A stretch of DNA of 64,000 bases, from contig NC_089981.1 of assembly GCF_036417845.1 (NCBI RefSeq), forward strand, positions 63,577,268 to 63,641,267, read 5' to 3'. How positions within the stretch are numbered: position 1 is the stretch's first letter; each line of letters starts with the position of its first letter. A model generated the notes under the pieces. The model searched no databases and had not been told where the DNA came from. It worked only from the letters and a program-made list of their open reading frames with translations. The translations under genes were made by a program, and so were the position numbers. Of the stretch, positions 13,046-27,244 are shown one piece after another. This DNA is from Apteryx mantelli. Its lineage: Eukaryota; Chordata; Aves; Apterygiformes; Apterygidae.

Positions 13046-16000
13046 CCAAGAAGTGGCAACAGGCTTGCTAGCTCCACTGCAAGGATAGTCTGCTTAAACA
13101 CAAGCTTCACACTTCTGAAAATAGCATTCCTTGATGTTTTCCATTATATTAGAAAACAGCAACCTTAAAATTTGCTTCACCTACAAAGATAGAATTTTGA
13201 AGAGAGAATCTTCCAGGTTCTGGTGTCTTTTGGCACAAAATTTTGGGCGTTATTCATCTCATGGCTTAATGCCTTTTTTTCTGTTGATGCACTTCTGTTC
13301 ATCCCTGAGAGGAGGTAGGGAGCATGTTCAGATAGTTCATTTAAGAAAAGAATTTTTTCATGTCATCCAATTTCCTTTTCCTAGAAAACAGCATTTTAAG
13401 CATTAGTAAATAGGTTCTTCTTTTTAGGATAAAAACATAATATTGAAATGTGGGGTGAAGAACAGTTTGTTTTTTTGTTTTTTGTTTCTTTTCCCCTCCA
13501 TTCAGAAATGTCATTTTTAGCATGCAGGCTTTTCAAAAGTTGTCATTTCCCAGACTCAGTCACATGTGAGAGGAGAAATGACTTGGAATAGTACTTGTGC
13601 TGCATCATTAACAGTTTGTCCATAGAGCATTGCATATTTCTGTCTTTGCAGAGAGAGGAGACTGTTTTCAGGCGCATGTGCAATAAGTAGGAGAAGATTT
13701 TTAACCAAGTAGACTTCTCTGAATTTTTAGTAAATGCTTGTGACCTTTCAATCTTCAGTCTGTGGTTGCTTGATCAGTCAGAACTAGGCTCATTTTGGAC
13801 AGCTCCTGTTAACTAAGTTTAAGCAGTTAAATTGCATATTCCAGAAAGACCATACACAAGTACTGAGTATTTAGGCATGTCAGGAGTCTGATTTTTAAAC
13901 TTAATGGATTTATTTCCATACTTCAGATTTTGCAGGACTAAGTTTAACAGAGGAACTCCATCCATTGAAAACATGAGAGATGAGACAGGAGAACGTGAAG
14001 AGAAGCTGTAAGTGGTAATTCAGAGACAGAGAAAAAACTTGCTGGTTCAAATTGATGTTGATGTAGCTTTGAGTATTAAATTATACATTCTGGATGCAAT
14101 ATTAAGTTTGTATATCATATTTATAATGTAAATACACACATATATAACATATTGGGATACATAGCCTGTATCACCAATGTGACTTTGTGCATATTGTAGA
14201 GGTTTGTAGATTCAACACATTGAGAAATTTGAGATCTGAAGGAAGGAGGAATGTAAGGGAAGATATCAAAGTCTGACCTGGAAACATATGTGTATTTTCT
14301 GATATGTCTAGTAAGTAGTAAGGGATTTCAAACTTTAAGTAGTTCTCAGTAACCTTCCTGTGTTGTGTTTTTTTTTTTTTTTTTTAAAGCCTTTACCATC
14401 TGCAGCAGTACTTATTATCCATAGGGCAGCAAGTAATATATGCTTTAAAACTGTGGTATTTATTGGCTTTGTACTTGTCATCTGTAGAGATGAGTCAGTG
14501 ATGTATTTTGTAGTGGTAATATTTATATGTATTTTTGTGTGTTAGCCAGAAGATTGTAATCTGTCTGTTACTGCTGTGTGGTCTCGTAATAAACGCAAAG
14601 CTCACAGAACACTCTGGGTTTCCAAAATAGCCCCCTGAGACGAGAAAGCTGTGGTTTAACCACCTAGAAAATACTCTTCCTCAGGCTCTTTTCACTATTA
14701 AGATGGATAACAAGGTGCTCCTCTGTGTACTGCCACCTCAGTTTTTGGCCAGTGCATGCTCCATTCCCATCAGTAAATAAGTAGTTGGCAATATCCAAAT
14801 GGAACTAAAGGTTTTCACACCCTGTTAAACCCCATTTCTTTCTCCACTGATGTCCTTCCCAAGCAGCAGTATCTATGAAGGATGAGAAAATCTGGGTGGC
14901 TTTTGATTGGTGATAATCTTCTGTATTTGGAAACATCAACAAAAAAGTTTTGACAAATTAAATGATGAGAATGAGGAGTATATTAGGATCAAAATTTGGT
15001 AATATTATATGAGCTAATGCATTGCTTTATAAAGTGTTTTCACATGTCAGTATGTCAAATGTTACTGTGAGATTCTCGGAAATAAAAGGAACTAAATACA
15101 TATTTGTTTTAAATGTGTTACGTGTATTCAGTTGTAGAAGCTGTTCATTTCAATCTGAGTATCAGATGCTTTGCTGTTTAGTCCAACTGAAAAGAAATTC
15201 TTCTTCTATTATCCATTGCACCTAGACTTTTATGATGGTAATGAAGAGGATAATGTTCCATTACCCAGTGTTTTGCCATTATAAAGTTGAGAATCTTGGA
15301 ACACTCCTATAGCACGGAGCTTTTCAGTTTTGCTTCATATTTCTCCTGCCAAGTCACCTAGAAATGACAGATATTTGTATATGTATCTGTCAGCAGGAGA
15401 CCCAAGAGTAACATCTTTCTACCGAGTAACAAATACTGATGCTTGGAAGGCACACTTACACTGTAGTATTCACTTAGAACGCTCTAAAGAGCTGTTTGAC
15501 TTCCCCTTTATCATACTGAGTGTCATTGCTGGGGTGTACTGCCTCAGTTCTTTTACTTTTCTCAAAAGGAAGTGGCTCTCAAATGTAAGGAGTGACATGA
15601 ATTGGTTCCTTAAATACTTTCTTCATGGCAGTGTGTGCGAAAACAGGTTATTATCTGGACAATAAGTGAGCCATCTGTTACATGGCTCTAAATAGGACCC
15701 AAAAACAATCTGAGCTGTATGAAGTTCAGTGAATAGTTCAACAATTGGTGATCCTGATTTTGTTATGGTTTGTAGTAGAATATGAAAGACACAAAGATCT
15801 CCTCTACTCTCATATATGCTTTGTTGTTGTTATTCTCCAAGAAGATCTCTTGAACCTCCATGGAAGAATTAAATTCAGTCTTTTAACAGGTGAGCATCCA
15901 TACTGCCAGAAGCGCAGCAGAATGTATCAGACTTGTAAGAACCAGTTGTGATCAGCAGGCAATACAGCCAGGAGATTTGAGATTCAAAACTGACTAATCC

Positions 16001-17799
16001 AACTCAGAGGTAATGTTTGAATCTTATTCTATGTTACTGATGACTCATAAAAATGTAAGATGCTATTACATCAAATCAAAGGTCCATTCTACCTCTAATC
16101 TTCTCTTAGATTATAAACCGTTGTAGACACAAAGGGAAGAGTGTAAGCATAAGACTTGCATGGAGTGATTTTACTTTGAGTTAACTTACCCCACATCCAG
16201 CAATCTGTTTTAGGGATTTAGCTAGTAGTTGAATCTGGTCCACAGTGGACACTACCCTCCATAAATTTGTCTTATTTCTGATTCATCTGTATGCTTGGCC
16301 TCTAAAATGCCCCTTGACAGTGAGTTAAAAAAAAAAAAAAGGTAAAGAAGCATTATTTGTCTTAAAACTCCTTACCTGATAATTCGATTTTGAACCTTTC
16401 ATTTCTTTTATTTTTAGGAACAGTAATTTTTTGTTACCTTTTTTTGCTGTCTGTGCGCTATCCATGATTTTATGGCTTCTGTGATATTTGTGTTCTATGC
16501 TTCTGTTCATCTTTCTGCAATTATCTGTCTTCTATTATAGTCTTTTTGAGATGGCATAATCAAAGCTGCAGGGTATTCAAAGTGTGGGCATACTGCAGAG
16601 GCATGTAGGCCTTAATCACAGCTTGCATTTTGTTCTTTCACTGTTTTATCTCATGTCACCATGGCCTGAAGCCCATTTCGAATATCTGTAAGAACAGGAT
16701 CATCACTCAGATTTGTAGTCTATTTATGCTGCTGAATTCATCGACTTCATCTTTGCTCACAGGAACTTGTCTTAGGCAAACAACACTTCTTCCAAATCAT
16801 GACGACAGTTGTGACAACCTTTTTATGCTAAGGAAGAGGTACTAGGCAATTCCATCACTGACCTATGCAGTACCTAAAAACCCCATAAATTACATCTTTG
16901 CATTAAGACCTGAAATCCTGGACTTCTTTCCCACCATGAACTCAGTAACATTGCATAAACAATTCTGTAATACTTCTAAACTAATATCAATTTTTAGATA
17001 TCCACAATCAAAAAGACAACCAGTAAATTACTGTTACAGAAAATCCATGGATTGTTGCATCTACTCCCATAAAGCTAGTGGTCATTCAAAACACCAAAGA
17101 TATAATCTAGATTGAGGCATTCAAGCATCATCACATTTGCTCTGAGTTCGTATAGTTCCTCCTTCGAAGGAAGAACCCCAAGCAACAAGGACACACTTAA
17201 AGGGGCTTTGCATCATGTCTTTGTGAGTTACCTGACTGTGGTGAACAGACTGAATATAGTATGAAAATAATCCTCACCCCTTAACATTGTATCCCTCTAG
17301 TGATACTTTTTAAAAAGTCATTAAACAATCAATCTATATTGGAAGAAGATCATATTTTGAAAGAAAATTTCCCAGAACCGCCTCTCTGTATCTTCAGTCC
17401 AGCAAAATTACAATTGGAGGGAAACTTCCCATCAACCCTCAATAGAATGGAGGTGATTAGAACAACAAATGCAAAATTTATAATAATATTTCTATAGTCA
17501 CTACAGTAAAAGCTTCCCACCACAGATGTAACAAAACCCATAGTTCCTACATGTACACCCCAGAATACACATCAGCTGGTGTACCAAATACATTCAAAGA
17601 TATTGTGGGTGATGCCAAATAAGCATTATCCATCTGAGGAAACTTCTTCAAAAAAGAAGAAAAACTTCTTCAAAAAAATGCTGTGATGGTATGTTTCAGA
17701 GTATGATTTTTCTCAAATTTTACTAAAAGTCTTTGTTGCTTTTCCCTGGAACTATCATGGCTACAGCTAATTCCAAAAATGTTATTTTCCTTATTTTGA
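13046..17799. other. Intergenic, no gene recognised
   Basis: AT-rich intergenic DNA. I see only simple features: a T18 run at 14368-14385, an A14 run at 16327-16340, and a 22 bp tandem duplication of an AACTTCTTCAAAAAA block at 17641-17677. Short open frames on both strands show no family resemblance. Confidence 0.6.
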
Positions 17800-18540
17800 C
17801 TGATCTTTCGGAGAACAGCCCATAAGGGCTCCTAGATCTCTTCCCTGCATGATGACAGCTCACTTAAATCCCAGTTCTTTTCTTCTGCATTACCTACAGG
17901 CTTTGTCATCTCACTGCCCACTCCTTTCTCTATATTGTTGACAAGGATGTTGACTAGCACAGGTCCCATAACAGTCCTTGGGGGGCAGGCTGCCAACCTC
18001 CCTCTTTTATGAAAACTGACCATTTATTTCTGTCAGTTGTTTCCTATCTTTTAATCTATTATTGATCCACAGGAGGACCTTGTCTATTATTTCATGGTAG
18101 CTTAGCTTCTTTAAGAGCCTGAGGAAAGCTTGAGCAAAATTCAAGATTATATCACTAAGTTATCTTTATCTACATGCTTGTTAATTTCTTGAGAGATACC
18201 CAATAGATGTGTGAAAAAAATTCTCTTCTACAAAAGCTATATTGACTCTTGCGCGTTATAGCCTATGCGTCCCTACATCTACTCTATTCTTTAGATATCC
18301 ACAATTTCAACCTATTTACACTGTCTGATGCTAAAGCTTATTGGTCTGAAGTCTGAGCTGAAACCCTCTTTAAGGACTCTTGCCACAGATGTCATTTGCC
18401 ATTCCTCTGATGCTTGATTTAAGGTAGAGGTTACACACCACATTTAGTATTTCAGCAATTTTTTATCTTAGGTCATCCAGAACTTTTCAGTGGCCATCTT
18501 TTGGCCCCACTGACTCTTCTGGTATCTCACATACTTGAAA
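17800..18540 (-). mobile_element. Ancient CR1/L3-like LINE relic, antisense
   Basis: On the minus strand the segment around 17900-17985 reads like GPVLVNILVNNIEKG, a decayed version of the reverse-transcriptase block GPVLFNIFINDL shared by CR1 and L3 LINEs. Toward higher coordinates come the regions that precede it in the element. These include the antisense 'fill-in' segments around 18040-18260 (codons for the YLDFSKAFD neighbourhood and for the helix before it), and around 18330-18520 the part ahead of the RT. Frames are interrupted throughout. The boundaries are estimates and the family is assigned from memory. Confidence 0.72.
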
Positions 18541-21039
18541 GTGAGGAGCTTTCATGCATTTTTAAAATTTTACAATGAAGTTGCAGAAGAGCCATGTTAG
18601 CCCCCCTCTCTCTCACATGCTTTAGAGGGCAAATGTGCACTGAAAAGAGTAGAGACAAGGAGCAAAACACTGACCATTGTTTGTTATGGGATAAAACTCC
18701 TGCTGACTTTCAAGAACCAGAATTTCATCATGATAAAAGATGAACCTTGATATTTTTAAAAGAGAGGGAAAAAAAAGAAGGGCTGGAGCCTTTTGGTTTT
18801 ATGTGATACTGGGGTTCTTAGAATAAAAGCCATTCTAGAGATGTATTATCTTTCCAGTCCTATCCCTACATCAGTGTTTTTAGTTTCTTCGAGGAGGATG
18901 AGGTCAAATGCAAAAACATGAAATGATGAAGTATAGTGGTGATCATTTGAAGTCCATATAAAGACATTTGAAGTTGCCAGAAAAGTGTGGACTGATCCAG
19001 CTTTCAAAGAGCATAACCTGGACTCTACATACAGTATGTGCAATATTGCCCTGTTTACTTATATTGGACTAAAATTTTCAGTATGGAGGGATTTCTTCAC
19101 ATTTAGACTCTATCATCCACTGAAACTGCTGATACTTAGACTTGACCTTTTCAGTCATGTCCCTTTGAGCAGAATGACTGACTCCAGGCAGTTGATGCTT
19201 GTGCAGAATAGGCGTTTTCTTGTTGGGTTTGTGTGGTTGACCTCTGGCCTGCCTGCTGATTCCTATAATACAGATCAGTGGCCAGTGAAGCCAGAACGCT
19301 CCCTGCCTGTCTCTGTTATAGACACCTCAGTAAGGAACAGAAAAGAAGAAGCGGGGTGAGCTCGAAAGCGCTTACTTAATTGCTAGTAGAAAAAATGGGT
19401 AATAAGAATGACCTTGCACCTTATTTATTGACCATATCTCTGGGGGGACAAAGTGCTTGACTTGATTCTGTATCACTTGAAAGGCTGTCTCTGTGACCAA
19501 TAGCTGATGAGTAGGTGTGTAATAACATAGGCTAATTAAATTTTGTGCTTCAAGGCACTTGGATGCCAGGAAGGATTCCCCTCCCACAAATGCCAGGCTC
19601 ATCTAACAACTTTTCTGTTAATCACAGAAGTTTAAAGCTAATTCTGAAGCATCAGAAATTTGCTGTTTACCATCTTACACTCACCGCTGTAGTCCAGAAT
19701 GCAATAGGTTATGAACAAAAGTCAGGAAGAGGGCTCATAATCTGAATGAAAAAGAGGGATAAGAGACCAGCAAAGATACCCAAGTGGGGTACTTGGATAC
19801 TCAGGTCGCCTGGTTCTGTGGCCTTTATTTTGTTTTCCTTTCCCTGTATTAAGGTAGCTGTTATTAGTCATTGCTAGTTTTCATTGATTTATTTATATAT
19901 TGTATATCAATTATCCTAAATTGCTTTTCTAGCTCATCACCTGCCCCTGTCTTTTTCTTGCACTCTGTGTGGGTTAGTTTATCACATAAGTCACTCTGTC
20001 TTCCCACCCACCAAATCTTTCTCCCCTGCTTAGTGCACGGAAGTCAGATGGTACAATATAGAGCCAGGGGTTCTAAGTACCTCTGGCAAGACCTTTTGGC
20101 CTGATTTTCAGAAGTGATCAGTATCTAATCAGCTGCACTGAAGTCAAAGGGATCTGCAGGTGTGGAGTATCCTTAATAGAATCAGTTGAAATATTTTGTT
20201 CAAAATGGGCTTCTTGTCAAAAACTGTTATTTTCTTCTAGAGAAAATGTTTTGCTGAAATATATTATATTGATGATAGTTTCTTAAGAAAGTGTGGGGTT
20301 AAAAGTCAGAGGGAGTATGAGTCCTTCCTCAATCTTGTTTTGATCAAGGACTTTGAACTGGGGTCTCTTATCCTTCTCTTGCCTTCTCCTTCTGGAAATT
20401 CTTATATTCTTAGTCACTTTGTGGACATCTTTAGAAATCTGTCCTGTGATACGCATTCCCTTCCATGGGAGCTGACAGGATGTCATTTATATACATGCTC
20501 CTTCTGAGTCTGAACTCTGAGATAGGCCCACAATATTGCCTCATTGGAGAAAAGCACATGGCAGGTCTCTGTCCTGCATTTCTTTTGAAGTAAAGGAGAC
20601 CCAAGTGAGTCTTAGTGGACACTGAAGGCAAACCTTTGCAGTTACCCAATATTCTCTGTATTCAGTGTTGCTCCTTCCACAATGACAAAACAAGCTAACT
20701 AATTTTTGCTTTGGAATGACATAAAAGCAAATGTTTATTTTTGATTGTGGGTGGAAGCACAGATATGCATGTGCTGTTAGTGACTGGAAAGGAGAAGGTA
20801 GGTCAGTGATTAGAGTAGGAGGAAAAGGGAGAGTGTGTGCACAGGTGGACACTGGCATTTGAGAGCTGGAGATAGCGTGGAGAAAGCCTTTGTCTCCAGC
20901 AATGAGTAGCTGATGCCAAGCAATCTGACCTGTCCCCTTTGGCCCTGTTCTGCATAGCTGGGCCCCACAGCCTGAGCTGCTTTTCTCACTGTTTCTCCAC
21001 TTTCCCTTTCTCATCTAACAGCCTGAGATGCAGCTCCTG
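18541..21039. other. Intergenic, no gene recognised
   Basis: There is no repeat or gene I can name. The open frame on the minus strand at 20541-21014 (157 codons) has no recognisable domain and its composition is unremarkable, so I treat it as chance. Confidence 0.5.
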
Positions 21040-21560
21040 TTGCTGCTTGTGGCGCAGGGAGCGCTGGCTGTCGCTTATTAGAAGAATTCCCCCAAGTCAG
21101 ACCTATGGTAAGAGCCGTGTGAAGCGGAAGACAATTAGGAGCTTATTAGTGTCCTGGGGAGACATGTAACTTGTGTTGCTGGGACTTACCAAAACAGCGA
21201 GAGTCTTACTGGCAAGCTCCAGCCGAGAAAAGACTGAGGAATTGTCTCACCTAATTATGGGGAATGGACCTCTTTGTGTTTGTGATTCGGTACGGTTGTC
21301 CGATCGCTTTTCTCTGGCTGCTGGCTCAGGCCGAGCTGGAAGTGTGCTAATTAGAAGAGAAATGGACGTAGTGATCCTGTCAGCTCTTGTTACCGGTGTG
21401 GACAAAGCCGAATATTATTCTGAGGCAGTGTTTTGTGAGTGTCCCCCTTCCAGCTCTCATTAAGGGAGAGGTTGGTGGACGGGGAAGGGATTCGACCACA
21501 TGGGTTGGCTAATGGAGCACAGTTACTGTTACTGTGCTAATTAACGGACTCAGAAGGCAA
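21040..21560. promoter_or_regulatory. Candidate VSX2 enhancer, about 40 kb upstream
   Basis: The island contains a cluster of homeodomain cores: CTTATTAG near 21074 and 21142, CAATTAG at 21132-21138, CTAATTA at 21251-21257, the palindrome CTAATTAG at 21347-21354 and CTAATTAA at 21537-21544. The flanking motif GTGCTAATTA occurs twice, at about 21344 and 21534. The stretch is richer in G+C and CpG than its surroundings and has no repeat character. TAATTAG is the kind of site bound by VSX2 itself and by other paired-like factors, so auto- or cross-regulation is plausible. The offset is close to the most distal module of the mouse Vsx2 super-enhancer (about 37 kb, from memory). Enhancer activity and conservation are inferred. 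Confidence 0.5.
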
Positions 21561-24500
21561 ATGTTTCTCCAACCAGCAGTCCTAGCAGCTGCAGCTGGTG
21601 CTTCCAAAATCTCAACCATCTCTCTGGCAAGTGAGGAAAACACTGTATGTACAAGGGGAAGGGGGTTTACTTATGACAAATCTATCAGACATCCAAAAGG
21701 CAAAAGAACCACTAAAATGGTCAACAAAGAGACTGAAAGGGCATAAAGCTGCAGAGGAAGCTGGTTGAGCTCCAGCGATCCCTTCCCCCTGCACATTCAT
21801 GTAGAGTGCAAAGTGTCATCTTCTACCCTGCTGAAATGGGAAGTGAGCAACATGGAGAAAATGGAGGAACTGCAAGGGCCTTTAGATGCTGCCAAGAAAT
21901 TCTTACCTTCTCCAGGTCATCACACTTATAGTCTGCAGTGAGAAGCAAGACAGTTGTGTATATCAGGATTTTTTTTTGCCCCAGAAAAGCAGTTTGCACT
22001 CTGTCTATGTGACCTTCAGCTAGACAAAATCCAAATGTTTCACATAGGTTAAGGCAGGTGAAGATGATCACGATAAGAGACAGGAAACACTAAAAAAAGT
22101 GTGCGTTTCTATGCCATAAGCCTAAACCTGCTACAGTGAAAGTAGAGAGAGTTACTGGAGAGATGGAAGACAAAAAATGGAGCCAGAGCAGGTCAGTAGC
22201 GTCATAGCACCTGAGGTAGCCTCAGCAGAATGGAAGAACAGCGAGTGTTATGGAATGTCAGTGGAAGTGAGTAGTTTTATCTGCTGTACACACAGATATT
22301 TTTGTTAATGCCATGGTGTTTTTGTAAAGGAGCATAGTGACTTGCACAAATAATTGCTGCTTGATGTTTGAAAAGATACTGGAATGTATCAATGATTAAT
22401 CCTGATTTGGGATGTGGTGGTCCTTTGAAAGAGGCATTCAGTCCTTAATTAATCAATGTCTTTGGGCCAGATAGAGTAAAATAGATATTATATTGTCCTA
22501 AAACTTCCAATTTTCTTTCTTTTAACAATGTACTTGTCCTCTTTCAACCATTTTTGTTCTATAATGGCCTATAATTCTCTGGATAAAAACTATGTGGCCA
22601 GGAGAAAGGAAGTCTTTAATTAGTTATTCTTGCAGCAGATGCTGAACCCTGCCCATCTGTCCCCTGCAGTTAGGCCCTTGCCAGCAGTCCTGCAGATTTC
22701 TGTGGTGGCCAGGGCACATTTCTTTAGGGTTCTGTTACATCACCTTATGTTGGAGAAGTAGCAATGTTACTCTTCTGACTGGAAAAAAGTCCTTCCTGTT
22801 CAATAAGCTTATATTACAGTTTTCCCTTACCAATCTATTCTCCTACTAATTTTAGGGCAATCAGAAAGTGTACCAATACCTGTGCCTCTGGTGAGGCTCC
22901 AAATAGAAGATGATATGACCCAGTCCTGCAAGATCATGTTCAGCCATGGGCTAGGAGGAGTCAGCAGCGTGGAGAGAAGTCAGGTGTGGGAGAAGTGGAA
23001 AAGGGATTGTTAAAGATGATGCTGTGGAAAAGCGGAAGGATTTGAGGTGTTCTGAATCTCACATAAAGCTTTCTAACCTTACAGCAATTCCAGCAAGGAA
23101 GCAGGGGGACAACAGTATCTTTTCCTGCAAGAGGAACCTGTATGGCTCTTCATATTTCAGAAGAAATCCCTAGAAGTTTGGAAATTACTCCTAAACAGCA
23201 GTCTTGGGGGATAGTTGCCCTTCCCCCTTTCCTCCTTTGTCCCAATTGTCCCAATTGTCGTTCAGTTCCTCAGACTTCAGAAGAGCAGTATGTTCAAAGC
23301 ATGGGGCACTGTCTTTGACATTTCTCTCACTCTTCTGTCCCTTTCTGCATGTTTGAGTACTATTTTCAAAAGTATTTTGTCAAGTTTTAAAGCTACAAGG
23401 GACTTCACGCTTGCCTTTCTTGGGTTATTTGTCCCTTATGGCTGTTGCAGTGAGAAGGTTATCTGTCTTTCCAAGGCTCCAGCAGTAGTCTCCATCATCT
23501 GGGACGGAGCTTGAAGTCCGCTCTGTGTCTTGTGCCTCTTTATTTTTCTATCTCCAATAACTCTGAACCCAGCAAGGATCTTTTCCTTGGGGCAGGACAT
23601 ACCCTGTTCATGTCATAGCCCTGCAGTCCTGCAGAACTGTAAAAGCCTTCTGCTTTCTCTTCCCTTTTAGCTGTGGTTTATTTTCTACTGGCTGCTCTGA
23701 TTGCTTGAATTTTAGGAGTCCTGATGCAGGGACTGATCTCCAGAGAGAGCTTGAGAAGTATCTCTTCTGCAAAGAGGTTTATTCCAGAAGAATCCTCTTA
23801 CTAAAACCCAGAGAGGAAAGAGGAAGACCATTACTGCATCTGACTTACCCCAATGAGGTGGCAGCTTTTATGCTGCCTCACAAATAGAAAGAGGCAGATG
23901 GAGAAACATTTGAATGTATTACTTCACCTGACCTGAAGTTCTGCAGCAGATGCTCAATGAAACCCACATCACCACTGCTTTCAAATGTCCCAACAGAACA
24001 GATATATAACAGCAATTTTTGAAGAGGGAGAAATGCTGTTACATTGAACCTTGGGGATGGACCCCAAGTATGGATCACTTACCTAGCTTCCCACCTATTT
24101 CATATCTGGTCTGAGGAGGGGTCCTAAATCAATAGCAGAAAACTGAAGACCATCACAATCACCTCCATATTCATGCTCTGGAAGCTCAGGAATGGAGTGA
24201 CCTCCCTGAATAAGGGTTGCTGAAATTTTCAGCATCAGGCCTACCTCAAGAGACTGGGCCTCACTGGCAGCCACCAGGAGAAAAGACTCCAGGAAGGCAT
24301 ACTGCTGGTTTTCGCACTTGACCTTGGTTTGTTTTGCCTAAGGAGGTGTGAGGGTTCTTGCTCTTATAACTCTAGTCTATTGTCCTGTCATCATGCTGTA
24401 TAAATAATATAATGCTAAATTTCTGACTTCCAAACACAGAGTAGGATGGACTAAGTAAACAAATGTTGCTTTTATGTCCTGCTGCATAGGATATTCTGGT

Positions 24501-27244
24501 GAAGAACATCCTCTGTACAGATTAGCAGCACTCAAGAATGTTGTTAAGACAGGTCATAAATATGCAGAGTGCAGATGGAGGGAAAGGGTGTCATAGTTTC
24601 TGATGTTGCTCACTAAGACCTTGTAGCATTCACATGTCATTTACTAATTGTATGGTAGCTGACCTGTGGCCTGGAGTGGTGCTAGAGGAAATCTCTTTAG
24701 TAGTTTGAGTTATCAATAGCTTTACAGTAATCATTTAAGGCACAGTGGCCTCAGCAAATATCAAAACTATTGTACCGTGAATCATATAAACAGGTATTAG
24801 GGGAAAGTCTCTGTCCTCAAGTGCTTATGAGTAGATGAGGCAGTAACAGAGTGAGAGGAGAAAAGGAGACACCAAGTTGCAGAGAAACTTGTTGGAGGTC
24901 ATCCAGCAAACACTGTTCAAACCCCATGAATTCTTAGCCCCAGTCCAGTTGCCCTTCTACTGCTTGCCATCTGCCTTGTTGTTTCATTAAATAGATGTGG
25001 CTTTTTAAAAAATAAATAAATAAAAAGGCAAGCCCCTGAGCAACTGACAGGCATACGTAATTTAAATAATAATAAATTACAGTGTGATACCAGACATTTT
25101 AATTGTTTTTTAAAGACCCCTAAGAACTATTCAGAGAATTAAATTTTCTAAAAAATCACCTTAATACAGTGTTAGAGATTGAGAATTTAAAAACAGAATG
25201 CTAAAAATGAAGGTTTCTCACAGTGCTATTAACTGCCACAGTATGCACTTTGTACACATGAATTTAGGAGAGCTATGAATATTACAGAGATCCTAATAAT
25301 ACTTGTAACATTTCCATTGATGTCAGAATGCTCATTCTGACCCTTCCCTACTTTCCACAGCCTTTTACACCCATGCAGAGAGGGTGTAAGTGCTGCTTTC
25401 CAGATTTCATATCATTCTGCACTTGCTCAGCCCAAATATTTGGCAACAGAGCAGGGAAGGCAAATGAAGCCCTTCTTAAAATGTAATTTTCCTAATTCTG
25501 CAATGTTGAAATCCTTGCTTGTGCTCTGATGCTATAGTTACTGTGGGTCTGATCCTGACAGCATTAACAGGGAACATTATTGAAATGATCACTGCAGTAC
25601 TATGAGGAACTAATATTATTTGCCGTAGCAAAAGAGGTCTCTTCTCTCATTTACTTCAATAACTTCTGAAAGGGAGGAGCTTGCTACAATAAATATTAAC
25701 CTATCTCACTAGTATAATGTGACTGAGTAAGATTTACAAGGAGCCTTACTAACAAGTATCAAAACATTAGCAAGCTATTTGGTGGGAAAGGATTGCAGAA
25801 ATGGAGTGATATGGAAGTCTGAATGAAAGAGACAGACAGGAGAATGAGAAAAAGAAAAAAAGGGGGGGACTCAAAACTCAAGGAGAGGAGAGACCAAGAG
25901 AGATAAGAAAGTGTCATTTGGAAGATAACAAGGGATGGGCAGGAGGTTGGAGAGAATGCAAAAGAGGAGTGAAGAAAGCATACTGTTAGAAATGAAGTTT
26001 AAGATGAAAAATAGTGAAAAAAGAGCAAAAAAGAAGGGGCGCAAATAAGAACAAATACTGGCCTTCAACCAAAAGGAGGCCAGGGAAAAGCAGAAGTTTG
26101 ATGAGGAGTGGAACCAGTCAGTGAAGCCAGCTTTTTCTTATGGATGTGTTTCTCAAGATTGCCTCGTGTGGATTCTCTGATGTCTAACAAAGGGTGAGCT
26201 TACATTTCAGTGAGGGCAGTAATAGAATTTCTTTCTTCTGTCAGCTGCGTCATGTCATGAAATGTACAGAAGTGTAATATCTACTCTCCACAAAGTTGTC
26301 TGAAGTTGGCCAGCATGTTCCAAAGTTGTCAGGACACCCCCACACATGTGTGGATGGAGGGTAAGATAAAATGGTGAATAGGTGAAATTGTGAATGGACT
26401 CAGTGATAGAGAAGGGGAAAATTAAGAAAGAGGGGAGTCATATCTATTTTAATGCATTTTATTTGCTTTATTGCTATTTTCTTTCCTGGTTTTGCCTTAA
26501 AAAAAAACAAGACAAAAAACCTGGGATCTGTTTAGAGCCCTCCTCCCAAATCAGGCTAACCTCACTGTGAGTGTCTGCACCAGTCATTTCTGTGGCGAAA
26601 ACCTCTTACTTCAGTTTTATGGGTCCAGTATGAGAACAGGAGATACTCCAAGAGCTCCGCTACTGTGTACTCTAGTTCTGCTGGGAATCACTCAGCATGT
26701 CAGTAAATTGAAAATGTGGTGCCTTTTCTCTAGGGCCTGCATCGTTACTGTCAACACGGGAGCTGTAGTACACCAACAAAACCTGTCCAAGGCCTATTTT
26801 GACAGTGTATGCAGTGTATGTGGGACATAGATACTACAAAGGGCTTGCGGTCGCTCTATATGGGGGTGAATTGCAGTTGTATTACTCAAACACACTGGCT
26901 ATTTGTCTGCTATCCTTCATTGCGAATTCCCATCTCATTGGTTGTCTGCTGCAGTGATTCTTATATAGTATTTTCTAGGCACCTCCCTGGTGGGTATTGC
27001 TCAATGGGTATTGCAGCTTGGGTAATACTTGAATTTTTACAACTGGACTCTCATTTTATGTATCCCACATCCCTGTGGTGTATCCCACATGTCCCTCTGC
27101 ATTTTACTCTCTTAACAAAATTGCCTGATTTCCAGACAGAAGTTGTCATGTTAAAAGGTGTTGGATAGGATAGAATCAAATGCTGATCTCTGTCACCATA
27201 AGACCTGTCCCTCCAGCACAATGCCTTTTTATGCATCATTATCC
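21561..27244. other. Intergenic, no gene recognised
   Basis: AT-rich DNA with no gene I recognise. An (AAAT)n microsatellite lies at about 25005-25026, a short tandem CCCAATTGT duplication near 23240, and a 19-20 bp direct duplication containing GTATCCCACAT near 27060-27095. The purine-rich strand at 25800-26100 is low complexity. Confidence 0.5.

Noticed and set aside
20541-21014. 157-codon minus-strand frame
   Set aside because: No recognisable family, splice context or codon signal.
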